DNA of 64,000 nt, taken from positions 186,001-250,000 of the forward strand of contig NZ_JAUZQD010000002.1 of assembly GCF_030709675.1 (NCBI RefSeq), written 5' to 3'. Below, piece after piece: positions 34,087-42,558 of this stretch. The notes beneath the pieces are model-generated. The model was not told where the DNA came from, made no database searches, and saw nothing but the letters and a program-made list of their open reading frames with translations. This DNA is from Symbioplanes lichenis (GTDB taxonomy: Bacteria > Actinomycetota > Actinomycetes > Mycobacteriales > Micromonosporaceae). Numbering within the stretch: the stretch's first letter is position 1; the number at the start of each line of letters is the position of its first letter. Made by a program: the position numbers and the translations under genes.

Positions 34087-34869
34087 ATGGCCAGGTTCGA
34101 GCGCAGGACAGTCATCGTCACCGGCGGCGCCCGGGGCATGGGCGCCACGCACGCCCGCGGCTTCGTGGCCGAGGGCGCCAGAGTGGTCATCGCCGACGTG
34201 CTGGACGACGAGGGGAAGGCGCTCGCCGGCGAGCTCGGGGAGGCTGCGCTCTACCGGCACCTCGACGTGACCGACGAGCAGCAGTGGGCGGCGCTGGTCG
34301 AGGAGACGACCGCCACGTTCGGCGCGCCGACCGTCCTCATCAACAACGCCGGTATCGGGGGCAGCGGCACCCTCGTCGAGGAGAAGACGCTCGAGGACTG
34401 GCGCCGGCTGCTCGGCGTCAACCTCGACGGCGTGTTCCTCGGCACGCGCGCGGTCATCCCGGCCATGAGGGGCGCGGGCGGTGGCGCGATCGTCAACATC
34501 TCGTCGTTCGCCGGGCTGATCGGCACACCGAACGCCGCCGACTACACGACCAGCAAGTTCGCCGTGCGCGGCTTCACCAAGGCCGTCGCGATGGAGGTTG
34601 CCCCGTACGGGATCCGGGTCAACTCCGTCCACCCCGGCTACATCCGCACGCCGATCCTGGGACCGCTGGGCGACGAGGTCGTGCACGGCAAGATCGCCCT
34701 CGACCGGATGGCCGCGCCGGAGGAGGTCACGAAGATGGTGCTCTTCGTCGCCTCGGACGACGCGAGCTACTCGACCGGCGCCGAGTTCGTGATCGACGGC
34801 GGCTGGTCGGCGGGCTCCCCGGTCGGCATCGGCCAGACCAACTCGGAGTACGACGTCGCGCGCGCTTGA
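34087..34869 (+). CDS. Short-chain dehydrogenase/reductase
   Basis: 260-residue classical SDR: cofactor motif VTGGARGMGATHARG (TGxxxGxG), NNAGIG, catalytic Ser in NISSFAG, and YTTSK with the Tyr-x3-Lys pair. The Asp at the end of strand 2 (VVIADV) favours NAD(H). Relatives include 3-alpha(20-beta)-hydroxysteroid dehydrogenases. ATG 34087 is preferred because GTGAGGA lies five bases upstream; ATG 34075 would overlap that site. Probably controlled by the divergent TetR through the perfect palindrome. The last residues (NSEYDVARA) and the stop belong to a 38-bp tandem repeat that continues downstream. Confidence 0.92.
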   Translation: MARFERRTVIVTGGARGMGATHARGFVAEGARVVIADVLDDEGKALAGELGEAALYRHLDVTDEQQWAALVEETTATFGAPTVLINNAGIGGSGTLVEEKTLEDWRRLLGVNLDGVFLGTRAVIPAMRGAGGGAIVNISSFAGLIGTPNAADYTTSKFAVRGFTKAVAMEVAPYGIRVNSVHPGYIRTPILGPLGDEVVHGKIALDRMAAPEEVTKMVLFVASDDASYSTGAEFVIDGGWSAGSPVGIGQTNSEYDVARA

Positions 34870-34978
34870 GGCCGTCCAACTCGGAGTACGACGCCGCGCA
34901 CGCTTGAAGCCGGCCAACTTGGAGCACGGCGCCACGCGCGCTTGAAGCCGGCCGGCACGGATCACGACGCCGCGCGTG
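34838..34978 (+). repeat. 38-bp tandem repeat extending from the SDR stop codon
   Basis: Units start at 34838, 34876, 34914 and 34952, each CCAACTYGGAGYACGRCG-like and ending GCTTGARGCCGK; the fourth is degenerate. The first unit is the real 3' end of the SDR gene, including its TGA at 34867. The next units repeat the same codons and stop in DNA beyond the gene. 38 is not a multiple of three, which is harmless after a stop. Divergence rises with distance from the gene. Confidence 0.93.
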
Positions 34979-35009
34979 TCCCGGGCCCGGCCGACGGGAG
35001 ACATGCGAA

Positions 35010-35042
35010 GGAGGCGGCGGCGCACGACGCGCCGCCGCCTCC
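35010..35042 (-). terminator. Terminator hairpin after the GH54 gene
   Basis: Perfect 14-bp arms (GGAGGCGGCGGCGC / GCGCCGCCGCCTCC), loop ACGAC, 16 bases beyond the leftward GH54 stop. It may also end rightward transcription from the SDR side. Confidence 0.8.
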
Positions 35043-35058
35043 CGTACGGCCGAAAGGG

Positions 35059-36534
35059 TCAGGAGCCGAAGGACCAGAGCTGACACGGGTTGTTGAGCCA
35101 CATCCAGAGCTGCACCTCGGTGCCGTTGGCCGTGCCGCAGTTGGCGTCGTCGAGGACCATGCCGCTGTTCTCGACGACGAGCTCGTAGCGCCCGTTCCCG
35201 GCGGGGATGACGGCCCACTGCTGGCACGTGTTGCCGAGCGAGTCCCACAGGTTGACGTCGGTGCCCAGCGCCAGGCCACAGTTGACGGCGTCGAGGACCT
35301 TGCCCGCGTTGGCGTTGGTGATCGTCCACTTGTTCGGGCCCACGTTGGTGAAGCGCCACTGCTGACAGGCGTTGCTCAGGTTCTGCCAGACGTCGATCTT
35401 CGTACCGTTGGCGGTGCCGCAGTTGACGGCGTCGAGCAGCTTGCCGCTGGCGAGGTTGGTGAGCCGGTACGTCTGCCCGCTCATCGGGAACGTGACGCTC
35501 TTGCCGTACCCGACGGCCACGATGTTGGCCTGCACGGCGTTCTCGGTGGCGTCGCTGGGATACCCGCTGGTCATCACGCCCTCGAAGAAGGAGCCGACCG
35601 AGCCGTTGCTGTTGTCGCCGCCGATGCCGAGGATGATGGCGCCCTGTTTGGTCATCGGCTGGTAGCCGCCGATCGTCGGCAGGGCCCCGTTGTAGCGCGT
35701 CGCCAGGCCGCCGGACTGCGCGTTCCCGTCTTTGATCGCGTACGTGGAGGTGCCGTTGTTCTTCAGAACGGCCGTGACGAACGCGCTGTTGCGTCCGGTG
35801 TTGGCCGTCCAGGATCCGTTGCCGCCGGCGAAGAGGCCGTTCTCGAGGTCGGCCGCCACGCGCGGGCCCGCCGAGCAGGGCGAGAACCAGCACAGGTTGC
35901 CGAAGTAGATGGCGTCCATGTCGCCGTTGCCGGTGTCCATGTTGTTGGTCTCGGCGTTGCCGTAGTCGAAGCAGCAGCGGTCGTTGACGTGCGTGCCCTC
36001 GGTCACCATGTACATGCCCTCGGGCTGGCTGCCGGTGGCGACGCCGTTGGTGGCGTTGTTGCGATAGCCGTTGCCGGCCGAGATGTAGACGCCGTAGACC
36101 TTGTGCCCGCCCGCCGTCACCGGCAGCGCCGCCGCGTTCGCACCCTGGTCGGCGGTCGGGTTGGCGCCGCCGCCGGGCGCGATCGTGAGGTCGTTGTGCC
36201 GCGACGTCTGGTCGTAGATGCGCACGATCGTGCAGTACGTGCCCGAGCAGAACGAGTCCTGCGTGGCCGCGTTGGCATAGCCGCCGGCGCTGAGCACGCC
36301 GATGTTCGTGGTCGCGTTGTCGGACCAGCGGCGAACCTGATAGAGCGAGCCACTGTACGCGCCGAAGAGCGCGCGGGTCGTGCTGTGCGCGGCGACACAG
36401 GGCGTGCCGCCGGCGGCGTAGAGGTCGCACGGTCCGGTGCCGGCGGCCTGGGCGGGGGCCGGGCCGGTGACGAGGGCGGCGGCGACGAGGAGGACGGTGG
36501 CGGCGAGCGTGCGCCGCAGGGAGCGTAGATCCAT
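35059..36534 (-). CDS. Secreted alpha-L-arabinofuranosidase (GH54) with ricin-type lectin domain
   Basis: 491 residues. Signal peptide: RTLAATVLLVAAALVTGPAP up to AQA. Residues about 32-345 match the GH54 catalytic fold (GPCDLYAAGGTPCVAAHST, TRALFGAYSGSLYQVRRWSD, CSGTYCTIVRIYDQTSRHND, DRCCFDYGNAE). The C-terminal 140 residues form a beta-trefoil (CBM13/ricin B) with three repeats, LLDAVNCGTANGT / LDAVNCGLALGT / LDDANCGTANGT, and QxW-like CQQWRF, CQQWAV, CQLWSF. Expected to remove arabinose side chains from hemicellulose or arabinogalactan outside the cell. ATG 36534 follows GAAAGG. A LacI-type operator lies 41 bases upstream, matching the one before the neighbouring operon. Confidence 0.9.
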   Translation of the reverse strand: MDLRSLRRTLAATVLLVAAALVTGPAPAQAAGTGPCDLYAAGGTPCVAAHSTTRALFGAYSGSLYQVRRWSDNATTNIGVLSAGGYANAATQDSFCSGTYCTIVRIYDQTSRHNDLTIAPGGGANPTADQGANAAALPVTAGGHKVYGVYISAGNGYRNNATNGVATGSQPEGMYMVTEGTHVNDRCCFDYGNAETNNMDTGNGDMDAIYFGNLCWFSPCSAGPRVAADLENGLFAGGNGSWTANTGRNSAFVTAVLKNNGTSTYAIKDGNAQSGGLATRYNGALPTIGGYQPMTKQGAIILGIGGDNSNGSVGSFFEGVMTSGYPSDATENAVQANIVAVGYGKSVTFPMSGQTYRLTNLASGKLLDAVNCGTANGTKIDVWQNLSNACQQWRFTNVGPNKWTITNANAGKVLDAVNCGLALGTDVNLWDSLGNTCQQWAVIPAGNGRYELVVENSGMVLDDANCGTANGTEVQLWMWLNNPCQLWSFGS

Positions 36535-36574
36535 GGGCGTGCCTTTCTCGGGGTGATCGGTGGCTGCCACCCGA

Positions 36575-36588
36575 TGTGAGCGCTAACA
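36575..36588. promoter_or_regulatory. LacI-type operator before the GH54 gene
   Basis: TGTGAGCGCTAACA, an inverted repeat TGT-x-AGCGCT-x-ACA with the central CG typical of LacI-family sites. It differs by one base from the site at 40993-41006. No LacI gene lies in the window. Confidence 0.72.
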
Positions 36589-36614
36589 GAATAGGACCGT
36601 GGCATTTACATCTG

Positions 36615-38477
36615 TCAATAGATGGTCAGGTCGTCGAACCGCGCGGGGGCGTAGGAGCCGAGGCCCAGGCCCACCTGACCCCGCCCGTACGTGGCGTCGG
36701 TGACCCGCGCGACCCGGGCGCCGTCGATGCGGGCCGTGATCGTCGAGCCGGCGAACCCGAGCTGCAGCCGGTGATCGGCGCGGGCCGGGACGCTGCCGGT
36801 GGCCAGCACCCGCGTGGACTTGTCCGGATCGAGCACCGTCAGCGACCACTCGCCCGCGGCCGACAGCGACAGGTGATAGCCCTGCCAGGTGTTGACCTTG
36901 CCGGGGCCGACGTTGTTGAGCTGGTTGACGACGCGGCCGAGCAGGGTGGCCGTCCCGGTGGTGCGCGATCGCACGGACACGGTGTAGTCGGTCCACCGGT
37001 GATCCCCGAGCAGGGTGAGCGGTGCGGCGACCCGCGACCACTTGATCGGCTCGGTGGTGATGACCTGGCGCAGGCACCGGCACCCGCGATCGGCCTCGAA
37101 GGCGCCCTCCATGTCGGAGAGATAGCGCGACCCGCCGTCGAACCGGTACGGCAACGGCATGACTCGCGTATCCGGAGTACGCGTCACGGGATGCGAACCG
37201 GTCATCGTCGTCAGCGTGGTCACCGTGCCGGGATCCAGCGTGACCGGGTCACCGGCGCGCACGTCGGCGCCGCGGACGAACCAGCCGGCCGGGTCGGTGG
37301 ACGCGAGCGTCGTCGTCCAGCGGTGCAGGGCCCGGCCGGGCGTCACCCGCACCGACTGCGGGCCGGCGGCGCCGGTGGTCTCGAACACCGTCGTCTGCTG
37401 GGATCCCGACCGCAACGTCACGTACGTGCCCCCGCCGTCGAGGTATCCACTCGCCGAGTCGACGTACCGCCACCCGGGGCGCACGAACTGCGCCGTCTGC
37501 GCCACCGTCCACAGCGTCGGCCCGAGCTCGAAGCGGCCCGTCCACGGCTCGTTCGCCGCGAGCAGCCCGCTGCCCTGCATCTGCACGGTCGGATACCACG
37601 CGTACGCGGCGGGCCAGTTGATGAACGCGGTGATGCGCGAGTCCACGTACTCGTGGTTCATCTCGGCGGCGAGCCGGACCGCGCCGGTCAGGTAGTTGTT
37701 CCAGCCGGACTCGCTGGCGAACAGCGGCTTGCCCAGATCGAGGGCGTCCTGCGAACTCGAGCAGTGGATCTCCGAGCACGGATAGTGGATCCCCACGACG
37801 TCGGTCGCGGCGTAGAAGGCGGGATCGTTCTTCAGGTCCGTCGCCACGTCCCACTTGGCGTTGTCGGCGGCCACCACCTTCACGTCGCCGTATCCGTGGG
37901 CGAGCAGGGCGCGCTTGAGCTCGGCGTACCAGGCGGCGTCCCAACCCTTCTCGTTCCAGCCGCCGAGATAGTCGATGTGCAGCCCGTGCCGTTTCGCGCA
38001 GCCGAGCCACCGCAGCAGATAGGTGATGTTGTCGGCCGACCAGAAGCCGCCGTCGAACCAGCCGGGCGCGCCCCATTCCAGGCCGTAGAACTTCATGCGC
38101 GGATTGCGGCGCCGCGCCTCGGTCATCAGCCACCATTCATAGCCACGGTCGCAGTCGAGGTCCGTACGCGATCGCATGTGGCTGGGCTCGGCGCCGTTGC
38201 TGGAGTTGGTGTCCGCGCCGATCTCCACCTTGAGGATCTGCAGCGACGCCCCGGCGCCCGGCTCGAACAGGTAGTCGAGCACCTGGCTGCGCTGCGGCTC
38301 CGAATAGTCGACGAGCAGCCGCGACGTGCCGCCGCCCCCGCTGATCGCGCCGATCCCGTCGAACGTGCGGCCGCCGCTCGCGCTGTCCACCACGATCTGC
38401 TGCACGGGCTCCGGGGCGGCGGTCACGAGCGGGCCGGTGGCGAGCAGGGCGCTCAGGGCCCAGGCGACGAGTTTCAC
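36615..38477 (-). CDS. Secreted GH59 beta-galactosidase/galactocerebrosidase-like hydrolase
   Basis: 620 residues with an N-terminal signal (LVAWALSALLATGPLVTAAP). The GH59 core opens with DSASGGRTFDGIGAISGGGG and has both catalytic Glu residues: acid/base Glu176 in GGWNEKGW and nucleophile Glu256 in FASESGWN, close to the numbering in mammalian galactocerebrosidase. A C-terminal beta-sandwich follows (VRSRTTGTATLLGRVVNQLN, LQLGFAGSTITARIDG). Bacterial GH59 enzymes act on beta-galactosides or galactans. GTG 38477 overlaps the upstream stop in a GTGA arrangement, with GGAGG seven bases before it. Co-transcribed with the GH63-type gene. Confidence 0.9.
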   Translation of the reverse strand: MKLVAWALSALLATGPLVTAAPEPVQQIVVDSASGGRTFDGIGAISGGGGTSRLLVDYSEPQRSQVLDYLFEPGAGASLQILKVEIGADTNSSNGAEPSHMRSRTDLDCDRGYEWWLMTEARRRNPRMKFYGLEWGAPGWFDGGFWSADNITYLLRWLGCAKRHGLHIDYLGGWNEKGWDAAWYAELKRALLAHGYGDVKVVAADNAKWDVATDLKNDPAFYAATDVVGIHYPCSEIHCSSSQDALDLGKPLFASESGWNNYLTGAVRLAAEMNHEYVDSRITAFINWPAAYAWYPTVQMQGSGLLAANEPWTGRFELGPTLWTVAQTAQFVRPGWRYVDSASGYLDGGGTYVTLRSGSQQTTVFETTGAAGPQSVRVTPGRALHRWTTTLASTDPAGWFVRGADVRAGDPVTLDPGTVTTLTTMTGSHPVTRTPDTRVMPLPYRFDGGSRYLSDMEGAFEADRGCRCLRQVITTEPIKWSRVAAPLTLLGDHRWTDYTVSVRSRTTGTATLLGRVVNQLNNVGPGKVNTWQGYHLSLSAAGEWSLTVLDPDKSTRVLATGSVPARADHRLQLGFAGSTITARIDGARVARVTDATYGRGQVGLGLGSYAPARFDDLTIY

Positions 38478-40957
38478 CACGACACCTCCGTACGCCCGGC
38501 GGGCACCCGGCGCGGGCGGTGGCCGGGCACTTCGACGGTCGCCGGGCCGGCGGCGGTGATCGTGAAGCGCTCGCCGTCCGTGAAGCCGCGGACGGCGACG
38601 CGGGCCCCGGACGCCCGGAACACGACGTGGCCGTCGCGGGTGAGCGTGGTGCGGTCCGGTCCCGCGGTGACGGCGTACGTGTGCCCGCGGAGACGTACAT
38701 TGGCCAGGGTGTTGGTCCCCGGCAGCCCGAGCGAGCCGAACATGATCGCCGCCGGGTCGCCGCCCCACGGGCTGTCGGAGATCAGCTCGTGCAGGCCCTG
38801 GACGGCCATCGCGTTCGACCATGAGTAGGTGCGCCAGGCGGTGTCCACGGCCGACGACATGACGGCCTGGCCCGGGTCGGGGTCGAAGGACTCGGGGAAC
38901 CAGCCCTGCTCGTCCCACGCCCGCAGGTACATCGCGGTGCTGCGGGCGGCGAACTGTCCCGCCGCCTCGTCGAAGCCGTAGCGCTTCAGGCCGTCGTACA
39001 CGGTGAAGTTCATCGGCGGCCACACCGCGCCCTTCCACTGCTCGGGCGCGGACCCCTCGTTGTAGCGCTCGAAGTAGCGGAAGCGGGCCGACTGCGGATG
39101 GACCGTACCGCCGGTGGCGAACGTGGGGTCGTTGCGCGCGACGCTCGGGATGACATAGTCACCCCAGAACTCGTCCGGATCGAGCAGGTGCTCCTCGACC
39201 AGGATCCGCGCCCGCCCCGGCGTCGCGAGGCCCGCGAACATCGGATAGAACACGGTCGGGGTGACCACCTCATCCCACGTGCCGTCGAGGTAGCGGCTCA
39301 GGTAGAGGCCCCGGCCGGGGTGCCACAGCCGCTCGTTGAGCAGCGTCCTGAGCCGCGCGTGCCGGGCGGCGAACCGGGCGGCCTCCGCGGGCCGGCCGAG
39401 CACCCGGGCCATCTTCGCGAGCGTCTCGGCGAACAGCGCGTAGTACGAGTTCAGCGCCACGTCGGTCAGATCGGTGTTGTCCCGCGAGTCGCCGCTGCCG
39501 CCCTCCTTGGCGATCCGGTGGTACGCGGCGTAGACGGGACTGTCGTCGAGCCCGAGATGGTTGCCGCGCCCGCCGATCCGGTCGCCGAAGTAAGGCGTCT
39601 CGAGCAGCCCGTCGCCGTCGGTGTCCCACTCGGGCAACAGGTCGTAGAAGGTGACCAGTTGGGGGTACACCGCGTCGAGCACCGTGCGGTCGCCGAGCTT
39701 GGTGTAGAGACGCCAGACCGCGTACGCGTGCATGGGCCCGCTGTTCTGCTGGTCGTACCGCGGGCCGGTGAGCGGCACCTGGTTCGGCGGCGCCGGGGCG
39801 GCGAAGACGTCGGTCTCGTGCTGGACGGCGAGCGGGCGGCTGACGACGGCGGCGGTGACGGCGTCGAAGGCGGAGTCCCAGCCGGTGAACAGGCCACCGC
39901 CGCCGCCCCAGCCCCACATGACGAAGTTCCGGTGCCGGTCCTTGTCGTAGTTGGTGTTGAGCGACATCGCGTCCCGCACGGCGTCGGCGGCGCGGCCGAC
40001 CGGTCCGCCGCCCGTGAGGTGGTCACGCTTCACGGCCCGCGCGGCCGCGGCGAGAATCGTTTCCGTGGGGGCGGGTGCGGACACCGTCGGCTGACGCATG
40101 CCCGCCGTGAAGTGAATCGTTTCACCGGCGCGAAGACGATAGATCAGGCCCGTGACAACGTTGCCAGCAGTGCCGGTGCCGCCGGTGGCCGCGGTCGTGA
40201 GGTCGGCGATCGACGCGTACGAGCCGGCGATGTCCGCGGGCCGGCCGGGGGAGAGGCGAGCCTCGGCGGTGCGGGACGGGTCGACGACACCGGGTGCGAT
40301 GCCCGTCGCGTCGCCGCCGTCCACGGCGAACGTGCCCGGCTCGCCCCACGGGGTGCCCAGCTCGAGCACGATCGTCGTGTCGTCGTTCTCGGCGGTCACC
40401 GCCCCGATCAGGCCGGCGCCGCCGGAGGTGCGGGCATAGCGCACCCGGATCGTGCGCTTGTCGCGCTGCGCCTGGTCGTACTTCTGCTGCAGCTGGGGCA
40501 GCTTGACCGTGGCGTCGGCGACGGCGCTCGCGGACCACTGCTCCGGGTGGGTGATCACCTCCCGCAGGGCCTCGAGGTGAGCGGGCATGACGAGGCGGTC
40601 GTCGGTGGTGAGCCGGAGCTCCTTGTAGGCGCCGTCCGGGGTCATCGGGCCGATGCGCCAGAGCTGGTTCGTGAGCTTCTCGCGCAGCAGCTTGCCCTGC
40701 CCGGTGAGCAGGCCGACGCGCACGGCGAAGCGGACCTCGCCGTCGCCGGCCAGCAGGGCGCCGGTCCAGTCCTGGTCCTTGACGCCCGGCATGGCGAACG
40801 GGCGCCGGCTCGTGGGATAGGGCGGCGGTCCGGCGGGCGCAGGCGGTCCCGCTTGTGGTTCCACGGCTGCTGCCGAGGCGGGACCGGCGGGGAGTGCGGC
40901 GGCGATGCCGGAGGCGCCGGCCGCGGCCAGGAGATGACGCCGGGACACGTTCGTCAC
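38474..40957 (-). CDS. Secreted GH63-type (MGH1-like) alpha-glycosidase, Tat signal
   Basis: 827 residues. A Tat signal (NVSRRHLLAAAGASGIAAAL) starts the protein. After a beta-sandwich N-terminal domain comes an (alpha/alpha)6 barrel: FVMWGWGGGGGLFTGWDSAF, NSGPMHAYAVWRLY, DTDGDGLLETPYFGDRIGGR, EQWKGAVWPPMNFTVYDGLK, YSWSNAMAVQGLHELISDSP, typical of GH63/MGH1 enzymes. Clan members are inverting alpha-glycosidases. GTG 40957 is fixed by AGGAGGG eight bases upstream. First gene of an operon with the GH59 gene (4-base overlap), behind a LacI-type operator. Substrate specificity is not readable, but the context suggests plant arabinogalactan or hemicellulose. Confidence 0.85.
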   Translation of the reverse strand: MTNVSRRHLLAAAGASGIAAALPAGPASAAAVEPQAGPPAPAGPPPYPTSRRPFAMPGVKDQDWTGALLAGDGEVRFAVRVGLLTGQGKLLREKLTNQLWRIGPMTPDGAYKELRLTTDDRLVMPAHLEALREVITHPEQWSASAVADATVKLPQLQQKYDQAQRDKRTIRVRYARTSGGAGLIGAVTAENDDTTIVLELGTPWGEPGTFAVDGGDATGIAPGVVDPSRTAEARLSPGRPADIAGSYASIADLTTAATGGTGTAGNVVTGLIYRLRAGETIHFTAGMRQPTVSAPAPTETILAAAARAVKRDHLTGGGPVGRAADAVRDAMSLNTNYDKDRHRNFVMWGWGGGGGLFTGWDSAFDAVTAAVVSRPLAVQHETDVFAAPAPPNQVPLTGPRYDQQNSGPMHAYAVWRLYTKLGDRTVLDAVYPQLVTFYDLLPEWDTDGDGLLETPYFGDRIGGRGNHLGLDDSPVYAAYHRIAKEGGSGDSRDNTDLTDVALNSYYALFAETLAKMARVLGRPAEAARFAARHARLRTLLNERLWHPGRGLYLSRYLDGTWDEVVTPTVFYPMFAGLATPGRARILVEEHLLDPDEFWGDYVIPSVARNDPTFATGGTVHPQSARFRYFERYNEGSAPEQWKGAVWPPMNFTVYDGLKRYGFDEAAGQFAARSTAMYLRAWDEQGWFPESFDPDPGQAVMSSAVDTAWRTYSWSNAMAVQGLHELISDSPWGGDPAAIMFGSLGLPGTNTLANVRLRGHTYAVTAGPDRTTLTRDGHVVFRASGARVAVRGFTDGERFTITAAGPATVEVPGHRPRRVPAGRTEVSW

Positions 40958-40992
40958 GGGTGAAGCCCTCCTCAACGATTCGTCAACGTCAA

Positions 40993-41006
40993 TGTGAGCG
41001 TTAACA
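40993..41006. promoter_or_regulatory. LacI-type operator before the GH63/GH59 operon
   Basis: TGTGAGCGTTAACA, 36 bases upstream of GTG 40957. It matches the site at 36575 in 13 of 14 positions, so one regulator probably controls all three glycosidases. Confidence 0.72.
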
Positions 41007-41066
41007 GCACATTACGGCGGGTTTCACGTATGTCAATGCCTCCGGACCGCGGACATGACCATGAGA

Positions 41067-41561
41067 TCAGGGAGCGTGCTGCCGGACGTGGTCGGCGAAC
41101 GGGGCGAGGCCGACGGCGGCGCGGCGGTCGTCCATGGTGTCCGGGTCCTCGCACGGCCAGGGGACGGGCTCGCCGTTCGCGACGCCGGCGATCTGGGTGC
41201 CGTAGCGCTGCGGGTGGCCCTCGTTGACCAGCACGCGGTCCTGCAGCATCGCGAGCTGGGCGGCCGGGGCCTCGCCCGCCGTGACGGCCGCGGTGAGCAG
41301 GGCGAGGGCGCGGCGCTGGAGGTCCAGGCAGGTGTCGGCGTGCTGGGCGACGAGGAAGGCGCGCCGGGCCGCCTCGGCGCCGACCAGGGACTCGCCCGGC
41401 CAGCCGTGCTCGTCGAGGATCGCCGTCAGCCGGTCGGCGTTGCGGACGGTCACGCGGCGGTGGGCCAGCCGGGCGGCCGGGTCGTCGCCGAGGGCGCCCG
41501 GCTGCAGGCGGCGGTCCTCGTCGGTCAGGGTGATGAGCTCGGCGGCCAGGTCGTTCTGCAT
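41067..41561 (-). CDS. DUF6624-like protein
   Basis: 164-residue soluble helical protein. DRRLQPG and LTAILDEHGWPGESLVGAEA near the N-terminus and the HPQRYGTQ motif near the C-terminus are the marks I associate with DUF6624, a family of unknown function. No signal peptide. ATG 41561. It lies 40 bases downstream of the EamA exporter gene in the same direction and may be co-transcribed with it. I cannot propose an activity. Confidence 0.75.
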   Translation of the reverse strand: MQNDLAAELITLTDEDRRLQPGALGDDPAARLAHRRVTVRNADRLTAILDEHGWPGESLVGAEAARRAFLVAQHADTCLDLQRRALALLTAAVTAGEAPAAQLAMLQDRVLVNEGHPQRYGTQIAGVANGEPVPWPCEDPDTMDDRRAAVGLAPFADHVRQHAP

Positions 41562-41601
41562 GGACACCGACGGTAGGCCTCCCACGGCGCGGAACCGGTG
41601 G

Positions 41602-42474
41602 TCACCCGGCGACGCCGGCCGGGACCGGGTCGGCCACAATTGACTCCACGGGCGCGGGACGGCGGGCCGCGCGGGCGGCGCCGATGCCGGCGGCCACGAC
41701 GCAGGCCACGCCCGCGGCGGCGGACCAGCCGGGCCGCTGGCCCAGCACGAGGACGCCGATGACCAGGGCATAGACGGGCTCGAGGGCCATGAGGATGCCG
41801 AAGGCCGCGGTGTCGAGGTGGCGCAGGGCCACGAACTCCAGCAGGAACGGCACGACCGGCAGCAGCACCGCCACGCCGAGCGCGGTCAGGATCAGCGGCC
41901 AGGTGAGTTCCGGCGCCGCCGCGGGCGCCGCGACCACGGTGGCCACGAGGGCGGCCACGGGCAGCGACACGGCGATGCCGGCCAGGCCCGGGACCTGGTC
42001 GCCGACCCGCTGGGTGAGCAGGATGTACGCCGCCCAGCACAGCCCCGCCGCCAGTGCGAACGCCACGCCGACCGGGTCGATGTCGCCCCGCCACGGCGAC
42101 GTCAGCAGGACGACCCCGCCGCCGGCGACAAGCGCCCACAGCTTGGCCGTGCGCCCGCCGCGCCACACCGCCACGCCGAGCGGGCCGAGGAACTCGAGCG
42201 AGCTGGCCGTGCCCAGGGGAAGACGCGCGACCGCGCCCATGAACGTCATCGTGATGCCCGCCGTGACGACGCCGAGCAGGACCGTGCTGAGCAGGCCCGC
42301 GCGGGTGAAGCGGGTCAGCCGGGGGCGCACGAGGGCCAGCACGATCAGCCCCGCCCAGCACAGCCGCACCCACGCCGCCCCCGCCGGGCCGAGGTCGTCG
42401 ATCAGGCCGACCGAGGACGCGAGGCCGAGCTGGGCGAACAACATCGAGACCAGAGCCAGGGACACACCACGCAT
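41602..42474 (-). CDS. EamA/DMT-family transporter (RhtA-like)
   Basis: 290 residues, about ten membrane helices in two EamA halves (LALVSMLFAQLGLASSVGLI, STVLLGVVTAGITMTFMGAV, VALRHLDTAAFGILMALEPV, YALVIGVLVLGQRPGWSAAA). The MALEPVYALVIG segment is typical of RhtA-type threonine/homoserine exporters; actual substrate unknown. Start ATG 42474. It is divergent from a LysR regulator that probably controls it. This is the second exporter/regulator pair of this transporter family in the window. Confidence 0.88.
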   Translation of the reverse strand: MRGVSLALVSMLFAQLGLASSVGLIDDLGPAGAAWVRLCWAGLIVLALVRPRLTRFTRAGLLSTVLLGVVTAGITMTFMGAVARLPLGTASSLEFLGPLGVAVWRGGRTAKLWALVAGGGVVLLTSPWRGDIDPVGVAFALAAGLCWAAYILLTQRVGDQVPGLAGIAVSLPVAALVATVVAAPAAAPELTWPLILTALGVAVLLPVVPFLLEFVALRHLDTAAFGILMALEPVYALVIGVLVLGQRPGWSAAAGVACVVAAGIGAARAARRPAPVESIVADPVPAGVAG

Positions 42475-42532
42475 GGCGACCAGTAGACGTCGGCGCCATC
42501 GTTCGCGTCCACGTGGTAATCATGGACATACC

Positions 42533-42549
42533 GTTCGGCATCGGCGAAC
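42533..42549. promoter_or_regulatory. Candidate LysR-type site
   Basis: GTTCG-N7-CGAAC inverted repeat ten bases before the lysR ATG, within the 84-base divergent promoter. It contains TTCG-N7-CGAA, close in form to LysR boxes; a related GTTCGCG word lies at 42501. Confidence 0.5.
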
Positions 42550-42558
42550 AATGACGGC

